DNA of 37,194 nucleotides, from NCBI GenBank assembly GCA_012520725.1, contig JAAYNQ010000061.1:1-37194 (forward strand), written 5' to 3'. The DNA comes from Syntrophomonadaceae bacterium (GTDB taxonomy: Bacteria > Bacillota > Syntrophomonadia > Syntrophomonadales > Syntrophomonadaceae). The notes under the pieces are model-generated. The model was not told where the DNA came from. It worked only from the letters and a program-made list of their open reading frames with translations, and made no database searches. The stretch's first letter is position 1; each line of letters starts with the position of its first letter. This document shows, in pieces, positions 7,198 through 14,941 of the stretch. Made by a program: the position numbers and the translations under genes.

Positions 7198-9135
7198 ATG
7201 TCTATCAAAGAACAAAATCAGGACCGGCCCCAGAACAGAAGAGGACCTATGGGACATGGCGGGCCACCTATGGGGAGGCCGCCGGAAAAAGCCCGCGATT
7301 TTAAAGGGACCCTGAAAAGGCTGGCTCAATACCTGGCTGTGGAGAGGTATCGTTTTATACTGGTATTCTTTCTCGCTATAGGCAGTACCCTCTTTTCTAT
7401 AGTCGGGCCCAAGATTATGGGTATGGCTACCACCAAACTGGGTGAAGGAGTTCTGGCCAGATATGACTATATGATGCAGTTGCAGGCTGCTGTTCAAAAA
7501 AACCTGCCCATAGCCTATATAAAGCAGCTGGAAAAGCAGGCTCCGACTTTTGATTTGGAATATGTGGGGAGAATTTTGCTGCTGCTCATGGGACTTTATA
7601 TCATAAGTGCCCTTTTCACTTATGCCATGGCTTATATAATGGCCACGGTTTCCCAGGAAACGGTTTATCGTATGCGAAATGATGTTAAGCACAAACTGGA
7701 CCTGCTTCCTCTCAGTTATTTCGATCAGCGCACACATGGGGAAATCCTGAGCCGGGTCACCAATGACATGGACAATATAGCCAATACTCTGCAGCAGAGT
7801 CTTACCCAACTGATAACCTCATTGGTTACCGTAGTGGGTATATTAATCATGATGCTCAGCATCAGTCCGCTTTTAACCCTTATTGCCCTGGTGAGCTTGC
7901 CGGTAAGTATTATTATAATCAGGTTTATTACCAGGTACTCCCAGAGATTGTTCGTTCAGCAGCAGAGATGTCTGGGCGAACTAAACGGGCATGTTGAAGA
8001 AATGTATTCCGGCCATAAGATAGTTAAGGTATTCGGTCAAGAAAACAATTCCATAGAGAAATTCAAGACCATCAATTCCCGCTTGTATGAGGTGGGATGG
8101 AAAGCTCAATTTATGTCCGGGGTCATCTTCCCGGTCTTAAATCTGGTTAATAATGTAGGTTATGTATTGGTATGTATTGCCGGTGGGGTTTTGGTAGCCC
8201 AAAGAGTCATACAAATCGGTGATATTCAAGCCTTTATCCAGTATATCAGGCAGTTTACCCAGCCCATCATGCAATTGGGCAATATCGCCAATATAATACA
8301 ATCAACGGTGGCATCGGCGGAAAGAGTTTTTGAAATTCTGGATGAAAGTGAAGAAGTGGCAGACAGTGAAGATGCCAAAGTAATTCCCTTTCCCCAGGGT
8401 GAGGTTAAATTCGAACACGTTAAGTTCAGGTATAAAGAGGATGTTCCCCTTATTGAAGACCTGAGTATCAACGTAAAAGCCGGTCAGACTATTGCCATTG
8501 TAGGTCCTACCGGGGCCGGAAAAACTACCCTGGTTAACCTGATCATGCGCTTCTATGAGGTTCAGGAAGGGCGAATCACCATAGATGGGGTAGATATCAG
8601 GGATATAAAACGGGGAGATCTGCGTACCATGTTTGGTATGGTCTTGCAGGATACCTGGCTGTTTAATGGAACCATACGGGATAATATTGCCTATGGAAGG
8701 GACGAGGCTTCCGAAGCAGAGATTATCCAGGCGGCTAAAGCAGCCCATGCCCATCACTTCATAATGACCTTGCCCGAGGGCTATGATACGGTCTTAAACG
8801 AAGAAGCATCCAATATATCCCAAGGCCAAAAACAGCTTCTGACTATCGCCCGGGCGTTCCTGGCTGATCCAACCATCCTTATACTGGACGAGGCTACCAG
8901 CAATGTTGATACTAGAACCGAAGTACTGATTCAAGAGGCCATGGGCACTTTAATGAAGGGAAGAACCAGTTTTGTCATTGCTCACCGGCTATCAACCATA
9001 CGAGAAGCATATTTAATACTGGTGATGAACCAGGGCGCTATTATTGAACAAGGGCACCATAAAGATCTGCTGGCCCGGGGCGGATTCTATGCCGAACTAT
9101 ATAACAGCCAGTTTACCGGGGCGGCTCTGGCTTGA
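7198..9135 (+). CDS. ABC exporter half-transporter, catalytic subunit
   Basis: Partner of the preceding ABC protein, 645 residues. An N-terminal cytoplasmic extension rich in Pro, Gly and Arg (GHGGPPMGRPPEK) is followed by six membrane helices and a nucleotide-binding domain. Walker A is GPTGAGKTT at 436-444, Walker B LILDEATSN with catalytic Glu 565, and switch His is 596 (IAHRLS). The signature is ISQGQKQL at 540, with Gln in place of the first Gly. Walker A/B here should pair with the intact LSGGQ of the first subunit to form the active site. The degenerate site combines the first subunit's Asp and Gln with this altered signature. This matches the asymmetry known for heterodimeric exporters. 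Confidence 0.94.
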   Translation: MSIKEQNQDRPQNRRGPMGHGGPPMGRPPEKARDFKGTLKRLAQYLAVERYRFILVFFLAIGSTLFSIVGPKIMGMATTKLGEGVLARYDYMMQLQAAVQKNLPIAYIKQLEKQAPTFDLEYVGRILLLLMGLYIISALFTYAMAYIMATVSQETVYRMRNDVKHKLDLLPLSYFDQRTHGEILSRVTNDMDNIANTLQQSLTQLITSLVTVVGILIMMLSISPLLTLIALVSLPVSIIIIRFITRYSQRLFVQQQRCLGELNGHVEEMYSGHKIVKVFGQENNSIEKFKTINSRLYEVGWKAQFMSGVIFPVLNLVNNVGYVLVCIAGGVLVAQRVIQIGDIQAFIQYIRQFTQPIMQLGNIANIIQSTVASAERVFEILDESEEVADSEDAKVIPFPQGEVKFEHVKFRYKEDVPLIEDLSINVKAGQTIAIVGPTGAGKTTLVNLIMRFYEVQEGRITIDGVDIRDIKRGDLRTMFGMVLQDTWLFNGTIRDNIAYGRDEASEAEIIQAAKAAHAHHFIMTLPEGYDTVLNEEASNISQGQKQLLTIARAFLADPTILILDEATSNVDTRTEVLIQEAMGTLMKGRTSFVIAHRLSTIREAYLILVMNQGAIIEQGHHKDLLARGGFYAELYNSQFTGAALA

Positions 9136-9241
9136 TTCTTATGTTTCAAGGTTCGTGCAGGAGAATCCCGGAAGGCTCAACCGGCTGCTTTTTATAGCCC
9201 ACCGGAAAGTAATATTATAGGAATTAGAAAGGAACCATACC

Positions 9242-9568
9242 ATGTATTCATTTACCAACCAGTTTATGTCAAATGATAAGACTGTTGAGTTTCTGAAAGC
9301 CACTATGATGGGGCCAAACGCCATGCGCTTAGCCGAGGAATTGGCGTCGCACCTGAATATCAATGAGAATATGCGAATCCTTGACCTGGGCTGCGGGTGT
9401 GGTCTTTCCACCCTTTTGTTGGTGAAAAAGTACGGTGCGTCCGTTTTCGCCGCTGACCTTTGGATTTCGCCAATTATAAATGCTAATCAGCATGTACATA
9501 GCCTGCTAAAAGGCGTCGGGGGTTCTGGACTGGATAGCGAAAGTCAGTGTTCCCCTGCCCCGGTGTGA
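9242..9568 (+). pseudogene. Truncated SAM-dependent methyltransferase
   Basis: The first 76 or so residues match the start of a class I SAM methyltransferase. The SAM-binding motif I is ILDLGCGCG (residues 46-54), followed by GLSTLLL and the second strand VFAADLW (68-74). Intact relatives run to about 200-270 residues. Here the similarity stops near WISP (about 9475), and the remaining residues look random up to a stop at 9568. A good ATG and GAAAGGAA ribosome site remain. The break coincides with the hairpin-rich stretch at 9518-9612, so insertion of or recombination at such an element is a plausible cause. The substrate is unknown and the product is probably inactive. Confidence 0.7.
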
Positions 9569-9612
9569 CGATGGTATGCACTACTAAGCCATGATGGCCT
9601 CATCACACCGGG
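9518..9612. repeat. Two adjacent hairpins, possible mobile or structured-RNA element
   Basis: Hairpin 1 (9518-9555) has GGGG/CCCC outer pairing and CTG-ACT/AGTCAG inner pairing. Hairpin 2 (9559-9612) has exact 10-base arms CCCGGTGTGA and TCACACCGGG around a 34-base interior that itself contains ATGG/CCAT. GC content is higher than in the flanks. There is no T-run, so neither is a standard terminator. It lies between the broken methyltransferase and the end of the convergent gerW gene. Confidence 0.45.
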
Positions 9613-9646
9613 CGAAAACGTTGGTATGGCTACCCGTCAGTTCCAA

Positions 9647-9994
9647 CTACTCGTGTTTGTGGCAGGATGCCTTGCTCATTATTTCCGGAAGCATTTCCAC
9701 TATTTTGTCTATTGATCCCCGGTTGGTTAAAGGCATAACACTTACTTCATCGTCTTTAATAACTATAACCGCACTGGGACTAATTTTTCCTCCGGCTCCG
9801 GAGCCACTTCCTGACCCGTCGGTGCCTTTGGGATCCTTGCCAGTACCGCCGCCACCACCGGCACCAAAAGCTACGCTGATTACTGGAATCAGAGTGATCT
9901 TGCCCACCTGCAGGGGTTGCCCAAATACAGTTTCCGTTTTAAAGAAATTTTCCAGCTTCTCAAACAAAGAATTGATATTGGCCGTGAAATCCAT
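9647..9994 (-). CDS. gerW: GerW/YtfJ-family sporulation protein
   Basis: Small cytoplasmic protein of 115 residues in the GerW (YtfJ) family. In Bacillus subtilis the family member is made in the forespore and is needed for normal spore germination. The N-terminal FKTETVFGQPLQVGKITLIP and VISVAFGAGGGGG are typical, followed by a Gly/Ser-rich loop and the C-terminal strand PSAVIVIKDDEVSVMPL. The start ATG is preceded by AAAGGAGG. It lies 67 bases downstream of a DUF2953 gene, the same pairing as ytfI-ytfJ in Bacillus, but here both follow an ECF sigma/anti-sigma pair on the same strand. The exact biochemical role is not known for the family. Confidence 0.9.
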   Translation of the reverse strand: MDFTANINSLFEKLENFFKTETVFGQPLQVGKITLIPVISVAFGAGGGGGTGKDPKGTDGSGSGSGAGGKISPSAVIVIKDDEVSVMPLTNRGSIDKIVEMLPEIMSKASCHKHE

Positions 9995-10061
9995 TCTATA
10001 TTCCTCCTTTTCATTTTTTATCTATTAACTACCTTTAATTCATATACCCGCTCATTAAAGC

Positions 10062-10730
10062 TTAGGTTGCACTGGCGGCCGGAATTTTTTTTCGACTTTT
10101 CTTCAAGGCCAGGAAGAAGCGCAGGGTGGAAACCTGAAGAAAAAAGCTGATTATATACCAAAGCAATAAAGCAGGGAGGATGGAGCCGCTGCTTTTTACC
10201 TCCAACTCCAGGCATTCTTCTTCCCATACTGCTATGAGATCAATAGAACAAATCTTTCCCATCCCGTCCAATGCACACAAGAAGGGAATACACCAGGCAG
10301 TAAAATGGGGTTCGTAAAAGCCATATCTCCCCCGTATCTGGATAAAATCAGGAATGATTGCGCCCAGGATCCGCTTTAAGAGTCGCCAGCAGCTTATATG
10401 CATTTTATTTTCCCCAAAAGACTTTAAGGTTTTCAGGGAGTTACTGGATTTCTTTTTGTTAGGCTGCTTTGGGGCTCTTTCCGCTTTTGATGGTTTGACA
10501 AGAGCTTTCCGGTCCCCCTGGGGAACAGTCAGACCCAGGATTTTAAGCTGCCAACTCTTCTTCTGCTGCTCTTGCTGTATAGAAAATCTCCACCAAAATC
10601 CAGCACCCAAGCGGATTGAATACTCCAAATTTTGTTCATAGCTGGCTTCAAGTCCATATTTGATGGGAGTAAACAATATTACCAGCACCAAGGCAGTAAT
10701 TATGGCCAGAAAAAACAGAATAATATTCAT
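10062..10730 (-). CDS. DUF2953-family membrane protein (YtfI-like)
   Basis: Protein of 222 residues with one N-terminal membrane helix (IILFFLAIITALVLVILF) and the opening motif TPIKYGLEASYEQNLEYSIRLGAG, which are characteristic of DUF2953. A basic, Lys-rich linker is followed by a second hydrophobic segment near the C-terminus (ILPALLLWYIISFFL). The family has no known activity but is often found next to gerW in sporulating Firmicutes, as here. It starts eight bases after the anti-sigma gene and so is likely co-transcribed with the sigma/anti-sigma pair. Confidence 0.8.
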   Translation of the reverse strand: MNIILFFLAIITALVLVILFTPIKYGLEASYEQNLEYSIRLGAGFWWRFSIQQEQQKKSWQLKILGLTVPQGDRKALVKPSKAERAPKQPNKKKSSNSLKTLKSFGENKMHISCWRLLKRILGAIIPDFIQIRGRYGFYEPHFTAWCIPFLCALDGMGKICSIDLIAVWEEECLELEVKSSGSILPALLLWYIISFFLQVSTLRFFLALKKSRKKIPAASAT

Positions 10731-10738
10731 ATAGTCCC

Positions 10739-11155
10739 CTACCTTTTCGGACCAATCAACTGGCGCCAGTTCAGTCGTTTACCGACGTAGTTTCTGGTGC
10801 TGCTGCCGGCATTTTTGATCAACCTGGCTCCTGGCAGGTAGTGCATATAATTGACCGCCATCAGCATGGAAGAGGTTTGAATCTTGTAGACTTCAGCCAG
10901 ATTACTCGTTTCTTGGCTTTCCCAGTACTCCCGGCAGCAATCATCAAAAGTACTTTTTCTTAATTGGGCCAATTGCTCATAGGGTACCTCAATAGCATCC
11001 TGATGGTGCAAATCCCAATCCAGTATTTTTAGTTGGTTTAATTCTTTTCTGCATTCAGAGCAGCTTTTTAAGTGTTCTTCCAGTATTTGAACTTCTAATG
11101 GGGCTAACTCTCCATCGATATATTCATGCAAGAGTGTCTTATTAAAGTTACACAT
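10739..11155 (-). CDS. Zinc-type anti-sigma factor (zf-HC2) without membrane segment
   Basis: Predicted partner of the ECF sigma factor encoded two bases upstream. The N-terminal ZAS domain shows the His-x3-Cys-x2-Cys signature (HLKSCSECRKEL, near residues 26-37) after MCNFNKTLLHEYIDGEL. The remaining 100 residues contain no hydrophobic helix long enough to span a membrane, so this is a soluble anti-sigma factor, perhaps sensing a cytoplasmic signal such as redox or zinc state. There are two further Cys (FDDCCREY). The start at 11155 is chosen for GGAGGTG seven bases upstream; a longer reading to 11188 lies inside the sigma gene and has no ribosome site. Translational coupling with the sigma factor is likely. 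Confidence 0.82.
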   Translation of the reverse strand: MCNFNKTLLHEYIDGELAPLEVQILEEHLKSCSECRKELNQLKILDWDLHHQDAIEVPYEQLAQLRKSTFDDCCREYWESQETSNLAEVYKIQTSSMLMAVNYMHYLPGARLIKNAGSSTRNYVGKRLNWRQLIGPKR

Positions 11156-11157
11156 TT

Positions 11158-11727
11158 TCACACCTCCATCAAGCCCAGAGCTTGACATTGTTTACGCAGG
11201 ATGTTTCTGGCCCGGCACAGGGTGCTTTTTACTGTACCCAGTGGTAGATCCAGATAGGATGCAATTTCCTGGTAACTCATGTTTTCCAGGTATCTTAGGG
11301 TTATAACCATTCGATAAGGCTCCGGCAGTGCCAGTATGGACTCTTCTATGATACGCCCCGTATCTCGTACAATAATCTCTTCTTCCAGGCTATGGTGGGA
11401 AGCGATGACGTTGATTAAATCCGGCTTATCCATATCCAAATCTTCCAGGGCGGTATATAGATGCTTTTCATCCCGTTTATAATTAAGGCAGCTATTAACC
11501 GCTATGCGCTTTAGCCAGGGCCAGAAAGGCCTGGATTCATCAAAACTGTCTATGGCTCGAAACACCCGAATAAATACCTCCTGCATTATATCCATACTGT
11601 TCTCGTGGTTACGAGTATAATGGAAACAAAGCCGGTATAGCTGTTCTTCATAAGAGCTCAGCAATATATCGAAGGCCTCTCGTTCCTTCTGTTTGCAGCG
11701 TCGGATAACATGAATGGAAATATCCAT
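11158..11727 (-). CDS. ECF-subfamily RNA polymerase sigma factor
   Basis: Sigma factor of the extracytoplasmic-function group, 189 residues. The sigma-2 domain spans about 20-90, with MDIMQEVFIRVFRAIDSFDESRPFWPWLKRIAVN. The sigma-4 domain spans 125-180, with LPEPYRMVITLRYLENMSYQEIA and the recognition helix LPLGTVKSTLCRARNILR. It is close in type to SigW/SigE-like ECF factors. The anti-sigma gene follows two bases after its stop, then DUF2953 and gerW. A possible ECF-type promoter lies at 11758-11785, suggesting autoregulation. The regulon is unknown; the context suggests an envelope or sporulation link. Confidence 0.93.
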   Translation of the reverse strand: MDISIHVIRRCKQKEREAFDILLSSYEEQLYRLCFHYTRNHENSMDIMQEVFIRVFRAIDSFDESRPFWPWLKRIAVNSCLNYKRDEKHLYTALEDLDMDKPDLINVIASHHSLEEEIIVRDTGRIIEESILALPEPYRMVITLRYLENMSYQEIASYLDLPLGTVKSTLCRARNILRKQCQALGLMEV

Positions 11728-11757
11728 AACTCTTTTCCTTTTTTAATCACTACTTAA

Positions 11758-11785
11758 TATACCCCGGCTATAGAAAATGGTTGCA
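11758..11785 (-). promoter_or_regulatory. Possible ECF-type autoregulatory promoter
   Basis: On the minus strand TGCAAC (11785-11780) is followed after exactly 16 bases by GGTATA (11763-11758). This is close to the TGAAAC-N16-CGTA pattern of SigW-type ECF promoters. It would give a leader of about 25 bases before the sigma ATG. Support is one motif match only. Confidence 0.45.
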
Positions 11786-12051
11786 GTTTATGAGCATATT
11801 ATTTTAATCAGCTTTCGGGTATTTCTACTGATTCTCCTGCCAGTAAGCGCAAAAAATTCGCAGGATAAGCGGCACATTATGTACCCAGAGATGGACAGAA
11901 GGTGTTACTGGGGCCATGCTTCTTCTGGCATTGAGTATGCAAATCTGATGAGAAATTGGTCCAGGCTTTAATAGCCGGAAGCATCTAAGAAACTTTTCGA
12001 AAACTCATCATATATTAAAAGTATAAACATAAATGGGAGAGTGGTGAGCAG
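11786..12051. other. Divergent intergenic region before ylmC
   Basis: Together with 11728-11785 this is a 324-base gap between the minus-strand ECF operon and the plus-strand ylmC gene. A 64-codon open frame at 11777-11971 has no ribosome site and no recognisable domain. A weak hairpin uses ATGCTTC and GGAAGCAT at distance. AT-rich sequence at 12008-12030 (CATATATT) may hold the ylmC promoter. I see no RNA gene. Confidence 0.4.
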
Positions 12052-12339
12052 GTGATAAAGATTTCCGACTTGAGGAACCGCGACGTAATTAATGTCCTGG
12101 ATGGCAAAAAACTGGGTAACATTATGGACATAGATTTGGACCTGGAGAGCGGCCGGGTATTATCTCTCATAATGCCGGGTCAAGCACGCCGGTTCAATCT
12201 CTTTGCCCGGAGAGAGGAAATCATGGTGCCCTGGCACAAAATTGTCAGAATCGGGCGGGATGTAATACTGGTGGAAGTTCCAGTAGCCAGTAACCTGGAA
12301 GATTTTAGGCGGGATTATCTTGATGATGAACGTTATTAG
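12052..12339 (+). CDS. ylmC: YlmC/YmxH-family PRC-barrel sporulation protein
   Basis: Small PRC-barrel protein of 95 residues. The fold signature is MIKISDLRNRDVINVLDGKKLG, with the following strand pair DIDLDLESGRVLSLIMPG and the closing VPWHKIVRIGRDVILV. Proteins of this type are common in spore-formers and lie near sigG and the ylm cluster, as in Bacillus subtilis. The function is not established. A GTG start is used after GGGAGAGTGG. It opens the conserved run ylmC-nrdR-pgeF-yggS-sepF-yggT-divIVA. Confidence 0.88.
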   Translation: MIKISDLRNRDVINVLDGKKLGNIMDIDLDLESGRVLSLIMPGQARRFNLFARREEIMVPWHKIVRIGRDVILVEVPVASNLEDFRRDYLDDERY

Positions 12340-12431
12340 AATGGGATTAAACTTGCAATATATGGAGCTATTAGTCATAATAAGGGCATAGTTGAGCAGA
12401 ATCAAAGGCAGCAGCAAGATAGGGTGATGTT

Positions 12432-12905
12432 ATGCGATGTCCTTATTGCAATGAGATGGAGAGCCGAGTAGTAGATTCCAGGTCTAGTGAAGATGGTTCA
12501 TCTATCCGCAGGCGCAGGGAATGCATACTGTGCCATAGACGCTTCACCACTTACGAACGCCTGGAAGAAAAACCTCTGATGGTAATTAAACGAGGAGGAA
12601 CAAGGGAACAATTCAGTCGGGAAAAACTACTGAATGGGATAACCCGAGCCAGTGAAAAAAGACCCATAAGTATGGAAAAGATTGAAAACATGGTGGCTGA
12701 AATTGAGCGCTGTTTGCGGGATGAGTTTGATCGGGAAGTGAGCAGCCGTATTATTGGTGAAATGGTAATGGACAAACTAAAGGAAACCGATGATGTAGCC
12801 TATGTAAGGTTTGCTTCGGTGTACCGCCAGTTTGCAGATCTCAACAGCTTTATTCAAACCATAGAACAATTGAAAAGCCAGCCCGAAACCCCGGAACAGG
12901 ATTGA
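12432..12905 (+). CDS. nrdR: Transcriptional repressor NrdR
   Basis: ATP/dATP-dependent repressor of ribonucleotide reductase genes, 157 residues, the usual length. The N-terminal zinc ribbon is intact: MRCPYCNE and [13 protein letters not shown] (Cys 3, Cys 6 and the later Cys pair), with the RRRREC stretch used in DNA contact. The ATP-cone domain follows from about residue 48 ([19 protein letters not shown] to [11 protein letters not shown]). ATG start with AGGGTGAT upstream. No NrdR-box target lies in this window, so it must act elsewhere on the chromosome. Confidence 0.97.
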   Translation: MRCPYCNEMESRVVDSRSSEDGSSIRRRRECILCHRRFTTYERLEEKPLMVIKRGGTREQFSREKLLNGITRASEKRPISMEKIENMVAEIERCLRDEFDREVSSRIIGEMVMDKLKETDDVAYVRFASVYRQFADLNSFIQTIEQLKSQPETPEQD

Positions 12906-12915
12906 TAAAGCATCA

Positions 12916-13749
12916 TCAGCATTGCCCGGTTTTAAGGTAGTTTTCCAACTTACTGATAATCATATTGATGGGAAAGACCTTCTCCTCCACCGGGCTTACC
13001 GGACGGCCATACATATACATCCGGTCACTGTAGTTTCCGGTTTTTCGATCCCATTGGGGAAGGTCGGACAGTTTTCCTATCCAGGGTTCAGCCAGGGCTA
13101 AGGGTAAATGAAAAGTAAATTTGAAGTCCCCTGAACGTACCCGGAATTCTATCAGGGAATAGTATTCTTTATCTACCGCCTGTAAAGAGCATTTGGGGCA
13201 GAAGTTTTCATTTTTGATATAAGCAGCATAAGAAAGACCAGACATTTGTGCCGCTTCCTTGCAATCATCGCAGAGCCATACCCGGTACCGGTCAGGACCG
13301 TTAAGGTAAGCAGCTGCCAGAAAGCCGGGGTTATCCTGATACATTTTCTTCAGTACCTGGGTTTTTAAGCGATAAAGATAAGTGCTGTCTTTAGGATAAG
13401 TTTTGGCATAGTGGTTGAGGTGAAAGAGATAGAAGCAGCACTGTATAAAGTCCTTATGAGGATGGCTTTGGATGCTTTCCATCAGGTGGTCATAACGGCG
13501 CACCGTTCCTATAAGCTGTTTAAAAGGTGATGCAGTAGATCGAGGTCTTATACTGCGATTACTCTGTAGTTCGGCCAGGAGCGAATATATATCTAATTTG
13601 GCTATCTCTTCTTCCGCAAACAGGTAGGTTATCCCCTGTTTGTTATTTCGATAAAGCTGAGTTACATTTAAATATCCATTTTCCACCAGAAAATGAACCT
13701 GGCGATTGCTGATATTGAATTTTTCCGCTATTTGGCTAACTGTAAGCAT
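12916..13749 (-). CDS. Helix-turn-helix protein with zinc-finger-like Cys motif, function unknown
   Basis: Protein of about 277 residues. The N-terminus is a MerR/excisionase-like HTH (LTVSQIAEKFNISNRQVHFLVENGYL) continuing to LFAEEEIAKLD. The middle is helical, with no recognised domain. A probable metal site is formed by CDDC and, about 25 residues later, CPKC. The C-terminal part is beta-rich and ends KLENYLKTG. The start at 13749 is chosen because AGTAGGTG stands five bases ahead; an ATG at 13776 overlaps the upstream stop as ATGA but has no ribosome site. It is co-transcribed with the DUF2007 gene, which also has zinc-ribbon Cys pairs. I do not recognise a named family. Confidence 0.75.
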   Translation of the reverse strand: MLTVSQIAEKFNISNRQVHFLVENGYLNVTQLYRNNKQGITYLFAEEEIAKLDIYSLLAELQSNRSIRPRSTASPFKQLIGTVRRYDHLMESIQSHPHKDFIQCCFYLFHLNHYAKTYPKDSTYLYRLKTQVLKKMYQDNPGFLAAAYLNGPDRYRVWLCDDCKEAAQMSGLSYAAYIKNENFCPKCSLQAVDKEYYSLIEFRVRSGDFKFTFHLPLALAEPWIGKLSDLPQWDRKTGNYSDRMYMYGRPVSPVEEKVFPINMIISKLENYLKTGQC

Positions 13750-13772
13750 AATAACACCTACTTGATTTATTC

Positions 13773-14060
13773 TCATTCAGCGTCAGGGAGGTCTTCAATC
13801 AGGGCTAAGGCTTGGGCGGCAATTATTTCTGGTACGTATATATTCACCTCAGCCAGAGGTCCAATACCAACCGGTATTTGTGATACTTCCAGGCTCTGTA
13901 TCTTAACGGGAATTCCATGAGATCTAAGCAGGCTGACCAGGACTAAATCATCAGGAGGATAAACCTTTTTTATACTTATCCACTTTTCCCGGCTCAGGTC
14001 ATAACCGCAGGATGGACAGCGGGAAGATTCCATATGTTCTTTACAGGACGGGCAGTTCAT
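13773..14060 (-). CDS. Zinc-ribbon/DUF2007 small protein
   Basis: Protein of 95 residues. It opens with two CxxC pairs (MNCPSCKEHM and CPSCGYDL), a zinc ribbon. The rest resembles DUF2007, described as a putative signal-transducing domain: VYPPDDLVLVSLLRSHGIPVKI, then VNIYVPEIIAAQALALIEDL. The start has AGGAGGTG close upstream. The next gene overlaps or follows within 25 bases. It is divergent from pgeF with only 50 bases between them. No specific function can be assigned. Confidence 0.75.
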   Translation of the reverse strand: MNCPSCKEHMESSRCPSCGYDLSREKWISIKKVYPPDDLVLVSLLRSHGIPVKIQSLEVSQIPVGIGPLAEVNIYVPEIIAAQALALIEDLPDAE

Positions 14061-14110
14061 AACTGTTCACCTCCTATGCCTATTTTAAGCTAAAAAGGAA
14101 TGAGGCACAA

Positions 14111-14941
14111 TTGGATAAATGGATCTGGCAAAATGAACAGGAAATAGACTACATTACCATTCCTCACTGGAGGGAGCAGGGGGTTATTATAGCCTTTACC
14201 GCCAGGCAGGGAGGGGTTAGTTCACCCCCCTACCAATCTTTAAATATGGCTTTACACGTGGGAGACCAGGCTGAATTAGTATGGGCCAACCGCAAGCGAT
14301 TGGCTGGAATATGGGACCTGAGCTTGGAGCAGATGGTATGTTGCCAGCAAATACACGGAAGCCAGGTGGCCTGCGTCAATTCAGAAATGGCTGGCCTGGG
14401 GGCCAAGGATTATGGTACCTCAATTCCGGGTGTGGACGCCCTGACGACTGATCAGACCGGTATAATCCTGGCCACTTTTTACGCCGACTGCCTGCCCATA
14501 TTCTATTTCGACCCCCGGCAAAGAGTGGTAGGAATAGCGCATAGCGGGTGGAAAGGCACCATGGGCCGGATAGCCGTAAAAGCGGTGAATACAATGGTAC
14601 AAGTATATGGCAGCAAGGTCGAAGACCTGGAGGTTTTCATCGGTCCTGGAATAGGACCCTGTTGTTTTCAAATTCAAGCTGATTTAGGGCAAAAAGTTTG
14701 TGCAGCCTTTCCTGAATTTGATGTTATAATGTACAGGAATAGTGAAATATTTTGGGATTTAAGTCTTACTAATCGTAAAATATTGGAGCAAATTGGAATA
14801 GAGCCAGACAAGATCCTGGAATGCGGATTGTGTACCTCCTGCAATACTGATCGCTTTTTTTCCTATCGTCGGGAAAATGGTAAAACAGGACGAATGATGG
14901 CTGCCATTGGACTGCAGCAATGGGGGCGATATAGTGGCTAA
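14111..14941 (+). CDS. pgeF: Purine nucleoside phosphorylase/laccase-domain protein PgeF (YlmD/YfiH)
   Basis: Member of the YfiH/PgeF family, 276 residues. E. coli PgeF is linked to peptidoglycan editing, and characterised relatives act on purine nucleosides. Metal-site residues are visible: QQIHGSQV, the Cys-containing FYADCLPI, and VGIAHSGWKGTMGRIA, with a second zinc-associated stretch GPGIGPCCFQI. A TTG start follows AAAGGAATGAGG. It occupies the ylmD position of the Bacillus ylm cluster. Its last eight bases overlap the start of the response-regulator gene, so the two are probably translationally coupled. Confidence 0.93.
   Translation: MDKWIWQNEQEIDYITIPHWREQGVIIAFTARQGGVSSPPYQSLNMALHVGDQAELVWANRKRLAGIWDLSLEQMVCCQQIHGSQVACVNSEMAGLGAKDYGTSIPGVDALTTDQTGIILATFYADCLPIFYFDPRQRVVGIAHSGWKGTMGRIAVKAVNTMVQVYGSKVEDLEVFIGPGIGPCCFQIQADLGQKVCAAFPEFDVIMYRNSEIFWDLSLTNRKILEQIGIEPDKILECGLCTSCNTDRFFSYRRENGKTGRMMAAIGLQQWGRYSG

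Noticed and set aside
9518-9555. Group II intron domain V
   Set aside because: A GAAA-containing hairpin is present, but the conserved catalytic bases and the neighbouring intron structure are missing.
9591-10028. Plus-strand 145-codon frame opposite gerW
   Set aside because: gerW on the minus strand has a clear ribosome site and family motifs. The plus frame is a shadow.
11777-11971. 64-codon frame in the ECF/ylmC gap
   Set aside because: No ribosome site, no domain, and it overlaps the candidate ECF promoter.
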